This document shows positions 1 to 11,032 of a stretch of 64,000 nt of DNA, in pieces. The stretch is from Panax quinquefolius (Eukaryota; Streptophyta; Magnoliopsida; Apiales; Araliaceae), in assembly GCA_020205615.1 (NCBI GenBank), contig CM035170.1, forward strand, positions 29,951,503 through 30,015,502, in the 5' to 3' direction. A program made the translations under genes and the position numbers. A model generated the notes under the pieces. It ran no database searches. It saw only the letters and a program-made list of their open reading frames with translations, and was not told the DNA's origin. How positions within the stretch are numbered: the first letter of the stretch is position 1; every line of letters begins with the position of its first letter.

Positions 1-1152
1 AATCGTAGTGATCTATTGAAAATATTTATATAAATATCAATTAATGAAAAATATAAATTTACATTATACTTGGGCCGCAATAAGGCTATGAGAGATAAAC
101 CTCTATGGAGAGGAATCCGACCGTATGATTCCTTATAGTACCAAGTGACACTGTTTATAAAAGTTCACATAATAGATAAAATACTGTTATATATTATTTG
201 AGTTAAACAAATAAATATTTGTTATATCAAGTATTGATTAACTGATTTATTTATTATACTTGATATCTGTCATCACAAGTATTTGATCATAAATTTATTT
301 ATTCATAAAATACTTGTTGCATAATATAAAAGTTATTTAAACTTTTATTTCACAAACTTAAGTGAATATATCTCGCTTAAATAGAAGCATATTTGATTCA
401 AGTTTTAAAATAACTTATTTTCTTACTCGTAAGCATTCTCACTCTAAAAGTTATTTAAACTTAAAGTGACTTTTTCTTTACTCCATAAAGAATAAATATT
501 TTTTATAAATTTGCATTAAATTATATATCTGCTTAAATGAAGCATTTTTGAGTAAAAGCTAAAATTGACTTATTTGCTTATTCAAGAAGCATCTTTTCAC
601 ACAAAATATAAAAGTTATTTAATTTAAACTTTTATGACAATGCATAATTTACATATTTGCTTTCATAGAAGCACTATTGATCAAAGCACAAATTATTATC
701 TGCTTACTAAGAAGCATATTTTCTCAAGTATAAAAGTCTTTGAACTTTTATAAATACATTTGTTATTTAATTATTATCTGCTTATTTGAGAAGCATCAAT
801 CTGTACTAAATTATTATCTGCTTATTTGAGAAGCATCAATATGTACTAAATTTTTATCTGCTTATTTAAAAAACACATTGTTGTAATATCATTTGTAAAA
901 AGAGAAAATGCTAGAGTTAGTTTATTTTATGTACCTGTGAGAAAGACGAGTAATTCTTCGACCAAGACCAGAGTCTTAGAGAGGTTAGCGGGAAGTTGGG
1001 TCTCTAGTGTACTTGTGAGATGAGGAAGAGGCTGTTGTTTCAAGACCAGATCATAGAATAGAACTGAACTCAAAAGAAGGTACAACTAAACTTGAGGAGG
1101 GAGCGAGGAGCTTGCTATCCAAGATAGAATAGTTGGGAACAGTTGAAAGTTT
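1..1152. other. AT-rich non-coding flank
   Basis: I see no supportable coding region here. Positions 1-900 are strongly AT-rich and carry short palindromic stretches of the form AAAAGTTATTTAAACTTTT (near 328, 447, 611 and 731) plus a hairpin array described separately. Positions 900-1152 are less AT-rich and match nothing else in the window that I can recognise. The stretch is probably part of an older element into which Copia-1 inserted. The 5 bases before the copia LTR are AGTTT. Confidence 0.5.
375..880. repeat. Hairpin array on a ~40-bp grid, ending in 40-bp tandem repeats
   Basis: The motif TGCTT-loop-AAGCA (5-8 nt loops of differing sequence) recurs at 375-388 (as GCTT/AAGC), 530-544, 575-591, 658-673, 701-716, 779-795, 819-835 and, decayed, at 859-874. 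Successive starts are about 155, 45, 83, 43, 78, 40 and 40 bp apart, close to multiples of 40. The last units, 771-810 and 811-850, are near-identical 40-bp tandem repeats. The sequence between units has diverged while the arms remain. Confidence 0.7.
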
Positions 1153-2703
1153 TGTTAGTTCCTAGTTGGCACAATAGTTATCTAGAAGGGGGGGTTGAAT
1201 AGATACTTAAAAAACATTTTGTTTTAAACTTGTTCTTTGATGATGATTAAAACTTAGCGGAATTAATATTTGTTTTAATCTTCTTTACCAAGCAGTGGAG
1301 TTATGAGAGTGAGGCAGTTATAGCAGTTATGGCAGATATAGCTGTTATAGTATGAATGTAAAAGACACAGTCATTTTTAAGTGGTTCAGAGCACTTAAAG
1401 CTCCTAGTCCACTCTTCTACTCAACGAGTAGGATATCCATTAAGGATGTCTTTTACAACTTCTGAATCACACAAGTTCCTTCTAGACTGGCAGTCTAGGA
1501 ACTTCTTAGTTCACTCTTGAACTCTTCAAGTCTAGTAGACTTGGCTTTCTTACAGTTCACTTAGAACTCTTCAAGTCCAACATACTTGGTACTCTTCTTC
1601 AATTGATTGATAGATGTTGAGTTCTTGATGGTTGCTACTCAGTTGCTGTTTAAGCACTTGTTTGAAAGAACTGAGTAGCTGAGCAAGCTTTGCAAATTCT
1701 CAGATCGTAGAGTTGAGCTTAAGAGCTGTTCACGTTTTTTATTCAATGCATGCTTGAATTCTCTCTCATCTGTCTGATTTGCATATATGTGATCTTGAAA
1801 ACTATCCGTTGGATCCATCCGTTGAGTCATTAAATGTATTTGACTTTTCTGATCTTTGATAGAGACATTTCTGCACATCTGCTGAAACTGCATTCTGGCC
1901 CACTAACATAGCAGATTGCTTTCTCACCTAACACCTGAAAAGGTGTTTTGCCCCCTTACCAATGGTACTTTCCTTAGCTTCTTCAATACGCTTCTTTGTT
2001 GCATACTAAGGATATTTCATATTACTTTGGGACTGATGAGTATTGCAACATCTAGAATCCATTCCTCATATATTGGAGTTTGTCTTCACACATATCATGA
2101 GGCTCGATGTTTTCTGACATAAGACAGATGATGCTCTACGATTTGTATCGTGATACTCTACGATTCAGATCGTAGTGACTTGTGGCCTTGGTGCTTGATC
2201 TGATGCTATCAGCAGAGAGCACTACGATTTCTCTTAAACCTGTGCACACTACGATCTTTGCTTGCTAGGTTCTAACTCTACGTTTCCGAGAGCACACACT
2301 GATCGTTGACTTATAGAACCTGATGTTTCCTTCAAAGATGCTACGATCGTTGAGTTGGTTCGGCAAACGTTGGGACCACTCTACGATTCTCGAAGAGGCC
2401 CTTCAAGGCATGCACACTACGATCTTTGAAGCTCTACATTTCTGCCTTGACTTCTACAATGTTGATCAAAAGATACACTACGATTTCTTCGAAGCCTATC
2501 TATTACATCTCAAGATCAACCTAACAACTTTGATCTTTCAATCTATACATTCTATTACAGAATGATACACGTTAAGAGCTTAGATCAACCTAACAAATTT
2601 GATCTATCACTAAGTCCTTGTACATATCTTACTTGAAGGACTTTACAAATAATCATGAGCATATACATTAAAACATCAAATCATAATATGCATTCTCCCA
2701 ACA
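1153..2703 (-). repeat. 3' LTR of Copia-1
   Basis: Runs from TGTTAGTTCC to CTCTCCCAACA and is about 1.55 kb long. It matches the LTRs at 41124-42592 and 58155-59620 along its length. The normal neighbour, a purine-rich tract (minus strand) seen right of 42592, is missing: the right flank at 2704 is foreign. Many CTACGAT-type half-sites lie in the right half (about 2135-2480). There is a run of 7 G near 1188. Confidence 0.85.
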
Positions 2704-2993
2704 AGTTTGACTATAAAACTTTGAAAAGGTTTCTCCACCTGTTGAAGGAGTATTTATTACAGATAGTAATATGATCTCAAGTCCTGGAGAGGAGCTTGAG
2801 ACTGGACGTAGCAACATACCCGGAATGTATGTTTTGAACTAGATAAATCTCTGTGCATTGTGTGATTGAATTTTTACTGTCTTGCATATTAATTTCTAAC
2901 ACTGCAAATTAATTATTCAAAAATTCAAAAAGGCCTTAGATAATTTTTTAATCTGTAATAATCTATTCAACCCCTCTTATAGATTATTATTGG
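2704..2993 (+). repeat. Fragment resembling an inverted SIRE-type LTR end
   Basis: Sits between the Copia-1 3' LTR and the remains of ORF3, replacing the polypurine tract and the ORF3 C-terminal coding region. Its right end, TCTATTCAACCCC followed by TATAGATTATTATTGG, looks like the U5 end of a SIRE-type LTR on the plus strand, opposite to the host copy. The rest does not match the window's LTRs. It may be a remnant of a different copia element or filler DNA at a repair junction. Confidence 0.35.
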
Positions 2994-4226
2994 ACTTTCA
3001 CTATCTTTTTATCTTCTTCTTTAAGTACTCCTTCATTGACGAGGATGTACTTTTTGACCAATTTTCTTCTTGGTTTTCTATGCTTAGCCACAGCCTTAAA
3101 ACTCTCTTCAGCTTCAGCTCTGAGTGGTCTATCAGTCTGAGAGTCTGTTGCAACAACTTCTTTGGGAGAGGAGTCCAGTCTGGTCTCTACGATTGGTAGA
3201 GACTCTACGATTGAAGAGAGACAGAGGCCTCTTGGATTTATGACCATGTTTATTCTTCTTCAGCAGCTGAGATATGGTAGCTATATCTTCATCTGCCTTA
3301 ACCTGCTGTTCTTTCCTTCTCAAAATCCTCAAAGTTTCAATGTCAGAACACTCTTGAGGTATATCAGTGGTTGACCCCTGAGGTTCTTCTAACGTTTGAG
3401 TCTTCAGTTTTCTTTTGCCCTTGCTTTTTTTGACTAAAGATATGGGTTCTTCTTTGTTGATCTCTTCCTCTTCTTCTTCAGTATCCTTGACAACATACAT
3501 ATTTCCTAGAATCCCTGATTCCTTTGCATCACCTATCCTTCCACTGGACTCAGACATCATTCTTACATTCCATGCTAAATTCCTTTTCCAGTTCTCGAAC
3601 AGCTGCTGAGTCATTCTTCTATTCAGATTGATGGACTCTCCTTCATCATCCCCAATCTTATCACCCAAAGCAGACTGTAGGATGATACTTATGAATCACC
3701 CGTAGAGCATCTTTCTAGAGCTCTTTGACTTCTTCGAGATAAGTATCCACTTCCCAATCCATTCAAGTAGTAGGGCTCCATAGTTGAGTTGAATCCCACA
3801 ACTTATGATTGTCATGAGCTTGAGCTGCACTTCATTTGCAGAGTCATGGCTAGAGCTCTTGCAGCATATGCATTTCCCAACAATGTCTGCCAAAAATTCA
3901 TACCTTTGGGGGAACTCTTTCTTCTTGTACCCTTTGACAGTGGGGAACTTCTTGTGGTGCATTCTCTTAAGTCCTTCATGGAAATCAATGCCCTCTATGA
4001 ACAAAAACCCTTTTGATTTGAAACCTAGGGCTAGATTTATGTCCTCAGCATTGAGCTTGATTTCCACGTCCCTGACCCTCGTAGTGATGACATCATTCTC
4101 AAAAACACCATTTCTGTAGAATTCCTTTATTAGCTTAGGGTAGATCCACGTGCTCGTACCCAGGGCCTCTTCAAGACTAGCTTTCTTTATCAGAGACAGA
4201 GTTTTGAGAAACTTGGGGTCAGCTGT
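2994..4226 (-). pseudogene. Copia-1 ORF3, main part (broken)
   Basis: Reads leftward in pieces. The longest open stretches are 4067-3696, 3668-3132 and 3247-2987. The first piece continues the N-terminal region split off at 9053-9107. It carries the conserved GTSTWIYPKLIKEFY-like and LNYGALLLEWIGKWI-like segments that resemble the 'putative plant transposon protein' domain. An acidic stretch and a KLVKKYILVNEGVLKEED segment shared with the other copies follow. Stops and frame changes make it non-functional, and the C-terminal coiled coil is lost at 2993. Function is unknown. Confidence 0.7.
4222..4226. repeat. Target site duplication GCTGT (left)
   Basis: Perfect 5-bp match to 9048-9052. Removing 4227-9052 restores a continuous ORF3 reading frame (FKTA joined to DPKF), so this is the true insertion boundary. 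Confidence 0.93.
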
Positions 4227-4627
4227 TGTAACAACCCGATATTTTCTATATAAATAAATAAGAAATTTTACGTATAATTTTTTTTTATTATTTTAAAGAT
4301 GAGGATTTGTACAAGATAATGTGTATATGTATTTATGTGGTAAATAAAAATATATTTATTACATGAATATTTACAAATAATTTTATTTTAGAATTATTGA
4401 TTATTAAAAAGTATATTCTTATAATAATTACTTTTATTGTAGGAATGTTTTATTAATTATTTTCCATGAAAATATAGTTACATATTATTTAAATAATATA
4501 TGAAATGATTTTCTTTGAATAATTATAATAATTATTTTATTATATGAATTTTAGTACAGATTATTAATTTAATTATTTTACCTTAATTAATAAGGTTAAA
4601 TATGGAAGAATAATCGATATGGAATCC

Positions 4628-5631
4628 AAACCCTAATTTTGGATTTTATCAAGGAATGAGAATAATAATATAATAATATTATATTTTGATTTTTCGATGC
4701 TATAAATATGTATCGTGATATCGTGACCGATAATGGTTGGTCAATTATGGTGTTATATGACAAATCCTAGTTTTCTTTGTGAAACCCTAATTTAAAACTC
4801 GAATACGAGTTCAAGCTATTTAGTAATCGTGAATTGTGAGTTTAAGACTATTATATAACCGTGTTATATGATTTACGTTGTGTGTTACATAATGTTATGA
4901 TAATTAGAAACCCTAATTGTAAATTTAAAACCCTAGTTTATATTTGAATTTCTAATAATTAGAAACCCTAATTAGAAACCTAAACCGTAGATTTTGATTA
5001 GTCGTAAATTGTGTTTCATGTGAATAATAACGCCAGATGATAGATTTTATTGCTAATTAAGGTAAACCTAATTAGTAAATTAAAATTATAATGATTAGAA
5101 CCATAATTATGTTTTGGAAACCCTAATTATTTAAAAACCCTAAAATTTTAATTGTAAGTTCTAATTAAAATTTTATTGAACTTTAAACATATATTTTTAA
5201 ACCCTATAAATTATTTGGGAAACCTTAAGGTTTAATATCTATTGATTTTAACCTAGATTCAAGCATCATGGACAAAAATACCCTTAAAATGTTGTATTAG
5301 TTTACGAAAATAGCCTTTTGGTATTTGTTTAAGGAGCTAGAATGCAAGTCACCACTCTATATTTTATAGCACATGCCTAAAACTCCTTCAAGCTTATCCA
5401 CTTTGACACCTTGCATGTTAGATTCATGGCATCTAAGCTATATAAATAGATTAAGAGAGAGAAAATGGCAATTGCTAGCTCATTTTTGCACCAATCACTC
5501 AGACATTCTCTCTCAACTCACAACCCACGAAATTTATAAGCTTTCCAGTCCCCAAGATCAGCCCCACGAAATCCCCTAACCAAATCAGTAGCCTTGAATC
5601 AAAGATTGCTCATAAAGGTATTAAACCCTAA
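4628..5631 (+). promoter_or_regulatory. Cluster of telo-box motifs (AAACCCTAA)
   Basis: Exact AAACCCTAA starts at 4628, 4782, 4908, 4963, 5118, 5135 and 5623, with one-base variants at 4928 and elsewhere. Six lie upstream of the TATA box and one downstream. In plants the telo-box is bound by telomere-repeat-binding factors and associates with promoters of translation genes and Polycomb recruitment. A role in this LTR is inference. Confidence 0.65.
5437..5450 (+). promoter_or_regulatory. TATA box of the solo LTR
   Basis: CTATATAAATAGA in a less AT-extreme setting, about 1.2 kb into the LTR. It fits the plant TATA consensus and the position expected at a U3-R boundary. It sets transcription direction as plus. 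Confidence 0.65.
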
Positions 5632-5719
5632 TTCAAAATCTGTCCAACGATCCTTTGTTAGATGTTATGATTCAGTGTTAAAATATGTTGTATGTAGTGT
5701 ATAATGATGATCTGGGTTG

Positions 5720-6629
5720 ATAGATGTTAGATCCATAACATCTATAGGCTCGGATTATGTATTTTTAAAAATCTGGGAAATTTTTTTTATGTTGACTGAC
5801 AACCGAATGTCAGGCCCTTTAGATCTTTGGATGTTTATGGTTTTTGTGTTTTTAATGTTTGAACATGTAGTGTGATATGAGATCTGTGATCTAGAACTTG
5901 TGACAGGACCAGATCATGCATAGAATGTCAGTTAATCGTGGTCAAACACCGTTGAACCGACATCGACCAAGCTTTATCTGGGTAACCCAGAACTTTCCTG
6001 TAAATCTCTCGACAAGCAAGTTCATGGGCCCGGATCTTTCATGTTTTTTGTTAATTGGATTTTTTGTTGTAACAAGGTTGTTGTATGTTGTTTAGGCTAC
6101 ATGTTTAAGCTTGTAGAACATCTAAATGATTAACGGGATGCATATAGTGTTTGGTCAAACCATGTAAGATGATCACGATTTCCGTTTTCGGGTAACCCGT
6201 AAAACGTATGATCGTGATTTCGATATGGGTCGACCTGATTAAAATCAAGCGATTTAGTTGTTGTTATGGTGATTATATGTGATCTATCTCTTCCTCGACA
6301 TGTTGGCTACACATCGAATATATTAGATCATAAAAACACCGCACTGAATCAAGTTGTGGAAGCTCAAAGTGGATTAAGTCGAATCTGTTTCTTCATTTCG
6401 GGTAACCCGAAATGAAGAACACTCGATGTACCACTTTGGACGATTAGATCTCCTTTGTTAGTTGCTTTATGATCATGTTGATTGTTGGAGCTTGTAGTAT
6501 GTTACTAGTACTACAAGGTACGATTTAAGCGTAAATCCCGTAAACTTAACGAGCTAAGATCTACACGCGTGGTCAAACGTGTTTCACTTGTTAATCAAGC
6601 TATATAATGTTCTTGAGGGCTCAAGAACA
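5720..6629 (+). repeat. Ladder of stem-loops, ~210-bp spacing
   Basis: Perfect or near-perfect inverted repeats centre on 5732 (ATAGATGTTA/TAACATCTAT), 5804 (CTGACA/TGTCAG), 5984 (TCTGGGT/ACCCAGA), 6194 (CGTTTTCGGGT against ACCCG-t-AAAACG, one bulged T), 6404 (TTCTTCATTTCGGGT, 15 bp, 1-nt loop) and 6618 (TGTTCTTGAG/CTCAAGAACA). Three share a GGGTAACCC core. The spacings 5984-6194-6404-6618 are 210, 210 and 214 bp. Flanks are only weakly similar, so this looks like an old tandem array in which mainly the hairpins survive. Confidence 0.8.
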
Positions 6630-6659
6630 CCTATGATGTGATTTTTACGCCGCTAAAGG

Positions 6660-7740
6660 CTATAGCTTATGATTTAATAATTATATTTATTTTAATTTCA
6701 AAAATTATTTAAAAATAGTTATTAATTTTTGAAAATTACAAAAATAATTTTTAAGTTATAAAATTAAATATTAATAATTTGAAATATTTTTCATAAATAT
6801 TAGTATTTATTTAAATATTATTGATAATTAATTTATTTATTAAATACATTAAATAAATTAATTAAAATGATTTTATTATATTAAAATTATTTTAAATGAT
6901 AATAAGTTATTTAAAAATATTTTAAGTTATAAAATATAACTTTTAATATTTTAAAGCAAATTTCATTAATTATTTAATATTAATGAATATTAAGTTATTT
7001 ACTAAATGAATTAAATAAGTTAATTAAAAATGATTTTATTATATAAAAAATCATTTTAAATAATAATAAGGTATTTAAAAATATTTTAAGTTATAAAATA
7101 TAACTTTCAATATTTAAAGGTAAATTTCATTAATTAATTATTATTAATGATATTAAGGTTATGTAATAATTATATTAAATAAATTAATTTAAAAATAATT
7201 TTATTAATATAAAAATCATTTTAAATGAAAATAAAGTGTTTAAAGATATTTTAAGTTATAAAACATAACTTTTAATATTTAAAGAATAATTTCATTAATA
7301 ATTTAATATTAATGATTATTAAGTTATTATTAATGATATTGAATTTATTTAATAATTATATTAAATAAATAGTTAAAAATGGTTTTATTAATTTAAAATT
7401 ATTTAAAAGGATATAAATGAATTAAAAATATTTTAAGTTATAATTAATGACTTTTAATATTTTGATAAATAGTACATTAATATTTAAATACTAATGATAA
7501 TTATTTAAAATGATTTTAAATATTTAAAAATCATTTACGGGTAATATTAATACTTTAAAAATATTCTATGTTATTATAAATAACTTTAATATTTTGGCAA
7601 TGGTTTCATTAATAGTTTAATATTAATTAAATATTAATGATAATAGAATTATTCAATATTTAAATCATTTAATAATGATTCTGATGTTTAAAAATTTATG
7701 ATAAATTATAATAAATGTTTTAAAATTATATTAAGTTATA
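6660..7740 (+). repeat. AT-rich tandem array, period ~165 bp
   Basis: Diverged repeats of about 165 bp, almost pure A+T. The hairpin AAGTTATAAAATATAACTT recurs at 6924-6942, 7088-7106, 7253-7271 (one mismatch) and 7435-7453 (decayed), with a half-copy at 6753. Each is preceded by an AAAATGATTTTATTA-like segment about 60 bp upstream. This continues the ladder to the left. No coding potential. Confidence 0.75.
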
Positions 7741-9047
7741 GGACAGAGTCTTAGACTCGATAATTACTCGATAAAGTTGTTGGTACACCGACGCCTTTCA
7801 GAAATTGATCTGGACTTAGATAATTTAATTAGATATGTGATTATTTGTGATTCAATGGTTGTTAAACATATGTGACAATATGATTAGGTTATGTGCTGAC
7901 TGCAATAAGCAGTACTATGTGTTATAGTATGTTATTCTAATCGAACGGACGATCTTATTAATTATAGGTCGTGAGATAAAAGATAAAACTAAGTTGAAAA
8001 CTGTAAGCAACGCATTAGGCAAGTATCTTACCTTTGCATTTTCTTTATGCAATGGACATGAGTAAGAATGTTTCTAAACTATATTATTACTGTACAGATT
8101 ATTAACCCTATATTATATACGCTCATTGATTATCAACATGTTAGTATATGATAATTCAGATATATATTCTATTCGTTAATTTTTATAAATGGTTATACAA
8201 GTGTCTCCACTGGATAATCATCAGATTTAATCACATGTTGATATACCTTTGTCAATTACCCGTATACATATATATTGAATTATAGATTGTTGTTGAACAA
8301 GATAAAACCTTTGATTTGGAACCCGCATAAGTATGTATGAACATCCCTACACGGAAAATTTTATGCGCCTACAGTGACAGAGTGAACGATACCCTCGCTT
8401 TTTTGCACGTAGTATTGATCAACGAGGCATAATCAGCCGATCACCCCCGTGCCCATAAGTTATGACGGTTATGATGAATTTCGCATTTAACCTATTTGAA
8501 AATTGAAAACAATGTTCATAGAATGTCACCTAAACCCTATTTATAGTCAAGACGTAGTTTCAAAGATTTGGTATAGAATTGATATATTATTATCATTGGT
8601 ATGATTACTTCACAAATGTTAAATCGTTGTAGAAGGGTAGTATAAAAAAAATATTTAAATTCTTTCAAATTTTATATATATAATTGCTATTACTTCATTG
8701 GGCACTCAAATGCTCATCCTCGCTTAATTTAAATGTTTTTATTAAGGGTGAACAAACCGAGAGCTCTCGCTAAGAACAAAGGAAAAGGGAAAGTTCTTTG
8801 AATAAGTGTTATGCTATATATTATGTAATAGTTTAGACTTTATTAAGACAAATATGATATATATTATCTATCATGGGTTGTAATGAATGTTTAAAGGTTA
8901 CGTACTTGGGATTCAGACTCTGATAAATATGTAAATTAAGTTGATCTTTATATTATTGTTATTATTATTAGTATTATTCCGCTCATAGAAATGGTATCGT
9001 GAAGCACCGAGTTCGGGTTTCAAGTACCCGGATTTGGGGGCCTTACA

Positions 9048-9052
9048 GCTGT
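9048..9052. repeat. Target site duplication GCTGT (right)
   Basis: Right copy of the duplication flanking the solo LTR; pairs with 4222-4226. Confidence 0.93.
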
Positions 9053-9107
9053 CTTGAATTCTTCAAAACATAGTCTGTAACCAGAGATGACGTTTGAAGC
9101 TGCCATT
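9053..9107 (-). pseudogene. Copia-1 ORF3, N-terminus
   Basis: Start codon at 9107 in the same context as ORF3 of Copia-2 (13806) and Copia-3 (45954); the three N-termini are nearly identical. The frame runs to 9053, where the solo LTR inserted, and resumes at 4226. The ATG-proximal reading is fixed by the other two copies. Confidence 0.8.
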
Positions 9108-9352
9108 GATTTCTTTGCACTGTATATGATTGTTTGAGCTTTTCAGAAGATTAGGGTTTCTTGTAGAGAGAGATAGAGATGAGCTCTTTGAACTTCTGAT
9201 TTCAAAAAGGTGTTTTTAAACTGTACTTATAACTTCCCTCTCTCCATTTTTTTAGTGGGGCATTTGTCAAATTCTGCTTGGCTCTACGAGTTTGACTGAT
9301 GAGGAATGCACTGATTTGCTCTAGCTCTTTTTGAGCTAATGTATCCTTTGGG

Positions 9353-9600
9353 ATGACTACGATCGTTGAGGTAGTCTTTATGTTTGTCAAGTCTGCTCTG
9401 TAATCGTCGTGTCTGCTCTGCCATCGTCGAGTCTAATCTGCATTCGTTGAGTCTGCTCTGCAATCGTCGAGTCTGTTCTACATTCATCGAATCTACCCTG
9501 CAATAGTTGAGTCGTGTCTGAACTGCGATCGTCGAGTCTTTACTACGATCGTTGTCTTTCATGTCACTATAGCTCTACGATCGTGGACTTTCTTTGATCA
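9353..9600. repeat. Minisatellite, 20-bp unit (Copia-1 spacer)
   Basis: About ten imperfect copies of a 20-bp unit close to CGATCGTCGAGTCTGCTCTG, plus loose copies to 9600. It lies between pol and ORF3, as in the two sister elements. Because 20 is not a multiple of three, frames rotate, which gives an open but repetitive minus-strand ORF (9562-9284) that I regard as an artefact. Confidence 0.8.
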
Positions 9601-9662
9601 TGTCTACGATTTTGAACATAGCCTTTATATCTGCATGGTTAGCACAAACTAGAGCATAGATT

Positions 9663-11032
9663 TCATTGTTGTAAATTAAGCATGCCTAGCTCACTTATTA
9701 GTTTGTTAAACCTGGATTCATCTAGAGGCTTTGTAAAGACATCAGCAAGTTAATTTTCAGTAGGGATATATTGTAAAGATATGGTTCCATTTTGCACATG
9801 ATCCATAATGAAATGATACCTTATTTCTATATGCTTAGTCCTAGAATTTATGACAAGATTATGAGTTATTACTATGACACTTGTGTTATCACAGTGAACA
9901 TGTATAGATTTGAATTCAAACCCATAGCCTGCTAGCTGATTTTTCATCCATAAGATCTCGAAAGCACAAAGAATGCCAAAGAAAGAATGTATTCGGTTCA
10001 TAGGTTAAAGTAGATACTGAGTTTTGCTTTTTGCTAAACCAAGACACAAGTCTATTTCCTAGCAGCTGATAGGTGCCACTAGTACTTTTTCTGTCTATTT
10101 TGCAACCTGCATAGTCAGCATCTGTATATCCTGTTAGTTCAAATGAGGACTCCTTGGGATACCAAAGCCCTAAGAGAGGTGTGCCCTTGAGGTACCTAAA
10201 AATCCTTTTTACAGCAATTAAGTGTGATCCCTTAGGATTAGCTTGAAATCTAACACATATGCATGTTGCAAACATTATGTCTGGTCTACTGGCAGTCAGA
10301 TATAGAAGAGAGCCTATCATACCTCTGTATTAAGTTATGTCAATACTTTTACCTTTTTTCATCTTTGTCAAGCTTGGTTGCTGGAGCAATTGGGGTTTTT
10401 ATGGGAGAGGCTGATTCCATGCCATACTTTTTAAGTAAGTCTTTAATGTACTTGGCTTTGTTTATAAAGATTTCTTCATTAGTCTACTTTACTTGCAGTC
10501 CAAGGAAGAAGTTCAGCTCACCCATCATGCTCATTTCAAACTTGCTTTGCATAAGCTTGGAAAATCTCTTGCATAACTTTTCATCAGTAGATCCAAAAAT
10601 AATGTCATCAATATATATTTGAACTAATAAGACTTTGTCTTTATGCTTTCTAAGAAATAATGTGGTATCTACTCTACCTCTAGTGAACCCATTTTCAATA
10701 AGAAAGTTAGTTAGTGTTTCATACCATGCTTTAGGTGCTTGTTTAAGACCATATAAGGCTTTGTCTAATCTATAAACATACTTAGAAAGAGATGGATTGA
10801 TGAAACCTGGAGGTTGCTCTATATAGACTTCTTCTTGAAGTTCACCATTCAGGAATGCACTTTTGACATCCATCTGAAAGACCTTGAATTTCATGTGAGC
10901 AACAAAGGCAAGGAATATTTTGATGGCTTCTAGTCTGGCAACAGGTGCAAATCTCTCATCGTAGTCAATGCCTTCTTCCTGAGAGTAACCCTTGGCCACT
11001 AGTGTTGCCTTATTCCTGGTTATTACTCCATC
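9663..11032 (-). pseudogene. pol: Copia-1 pol remnant: RT and RNase H
   Basis: Copia reverse transcriptase from [12 protein letters not shown] (motif A Asp) through YIDDIIFGS (the catalytic YxDD motif) lies in an open stretch to 10484. RNase H follows, with DADYAGCKIDRKSTSG and HCDNTS segments at 10320-9750, split by frameshifts near 10485-10320 and 10001-9916. The N-terminal RT, integrase, protease and gag are absent: the sequence changes to ORF3 of another copy at 11032/11033. Non-functional. Confidence 0.85.

Larger units (their letters stand above)
4227..9047 (+). mobile_element. Solo LTR, 4.8 kb, gypsy type
   Basis: Begins TGTAACAACCCG and ends GGGGGCCTTACA, flanked by perfect 5-bp duplications, with no PBS, PPT or ORF inside. 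It is therefore a solo LTR left by recombination of a much larger element. The right ~450 bp match a truncated copy at 30555-31022, and the terminus resembles the LTR that begins at 32490 on the other strand. A TATA box at 5437-5450 implies ~1.2 kb of U3 and about 3.6 kb of R-U5, which is unusually long. It contains a telo-box cluster, a ladder of hairpins and an extremely AT-rich tandem-repeat block. Confidence 0.88.
1153..11032 (-). mobile_element. Copia-1: SIRE-like Ty1/copia, 5'-truncated
   Basis: Minus-strand element with a 3' LTR (1153-2703), ORF3 (2994-4226 plus 9053-9107), a minisatellite spacer, and RNase H plus most of RT (9663-11032). It ends abruptly inside the start of RT, where Copia-2 begins in the middle of its ORF3. 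No gag, protease, integrase or 5' LTR remains. A 4.8-kb solo LTR interrupts ORF3. Assignment to the SIRE/Maximus-type lineage rests on the LTR end (a C-rich tract near the U5 terminus, read on the minus strand), the DSGCSRHMT-type protease in sister copies and the extra ORF after RNase H. Confidence 0.8.

Noticed and set aside
1639..2565. Short ORFs in the copia LTR (both strands)
   Set aside because: They are inside LTR sequence shared with two other copies in which the frames are not kept.
5373..5579. 68-codon plus ORF in the solo LTR
   Set aside because: It spans the TATA box of the LTR and has no recognisable motif.
4227..9047. Complete element rather than solo LTR
   Set aside because: No internal PBS, PPT, second LTR copy or coding sequence; both ends are LTR ends with perfect TSDs.
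9284..9562. 92-codon minus ORF with EQTRRLQSRL repeats
   Set aside because: Produced by the 20-bp minisatellite cycling through frames; the equivalent region in the sister copies is not open.
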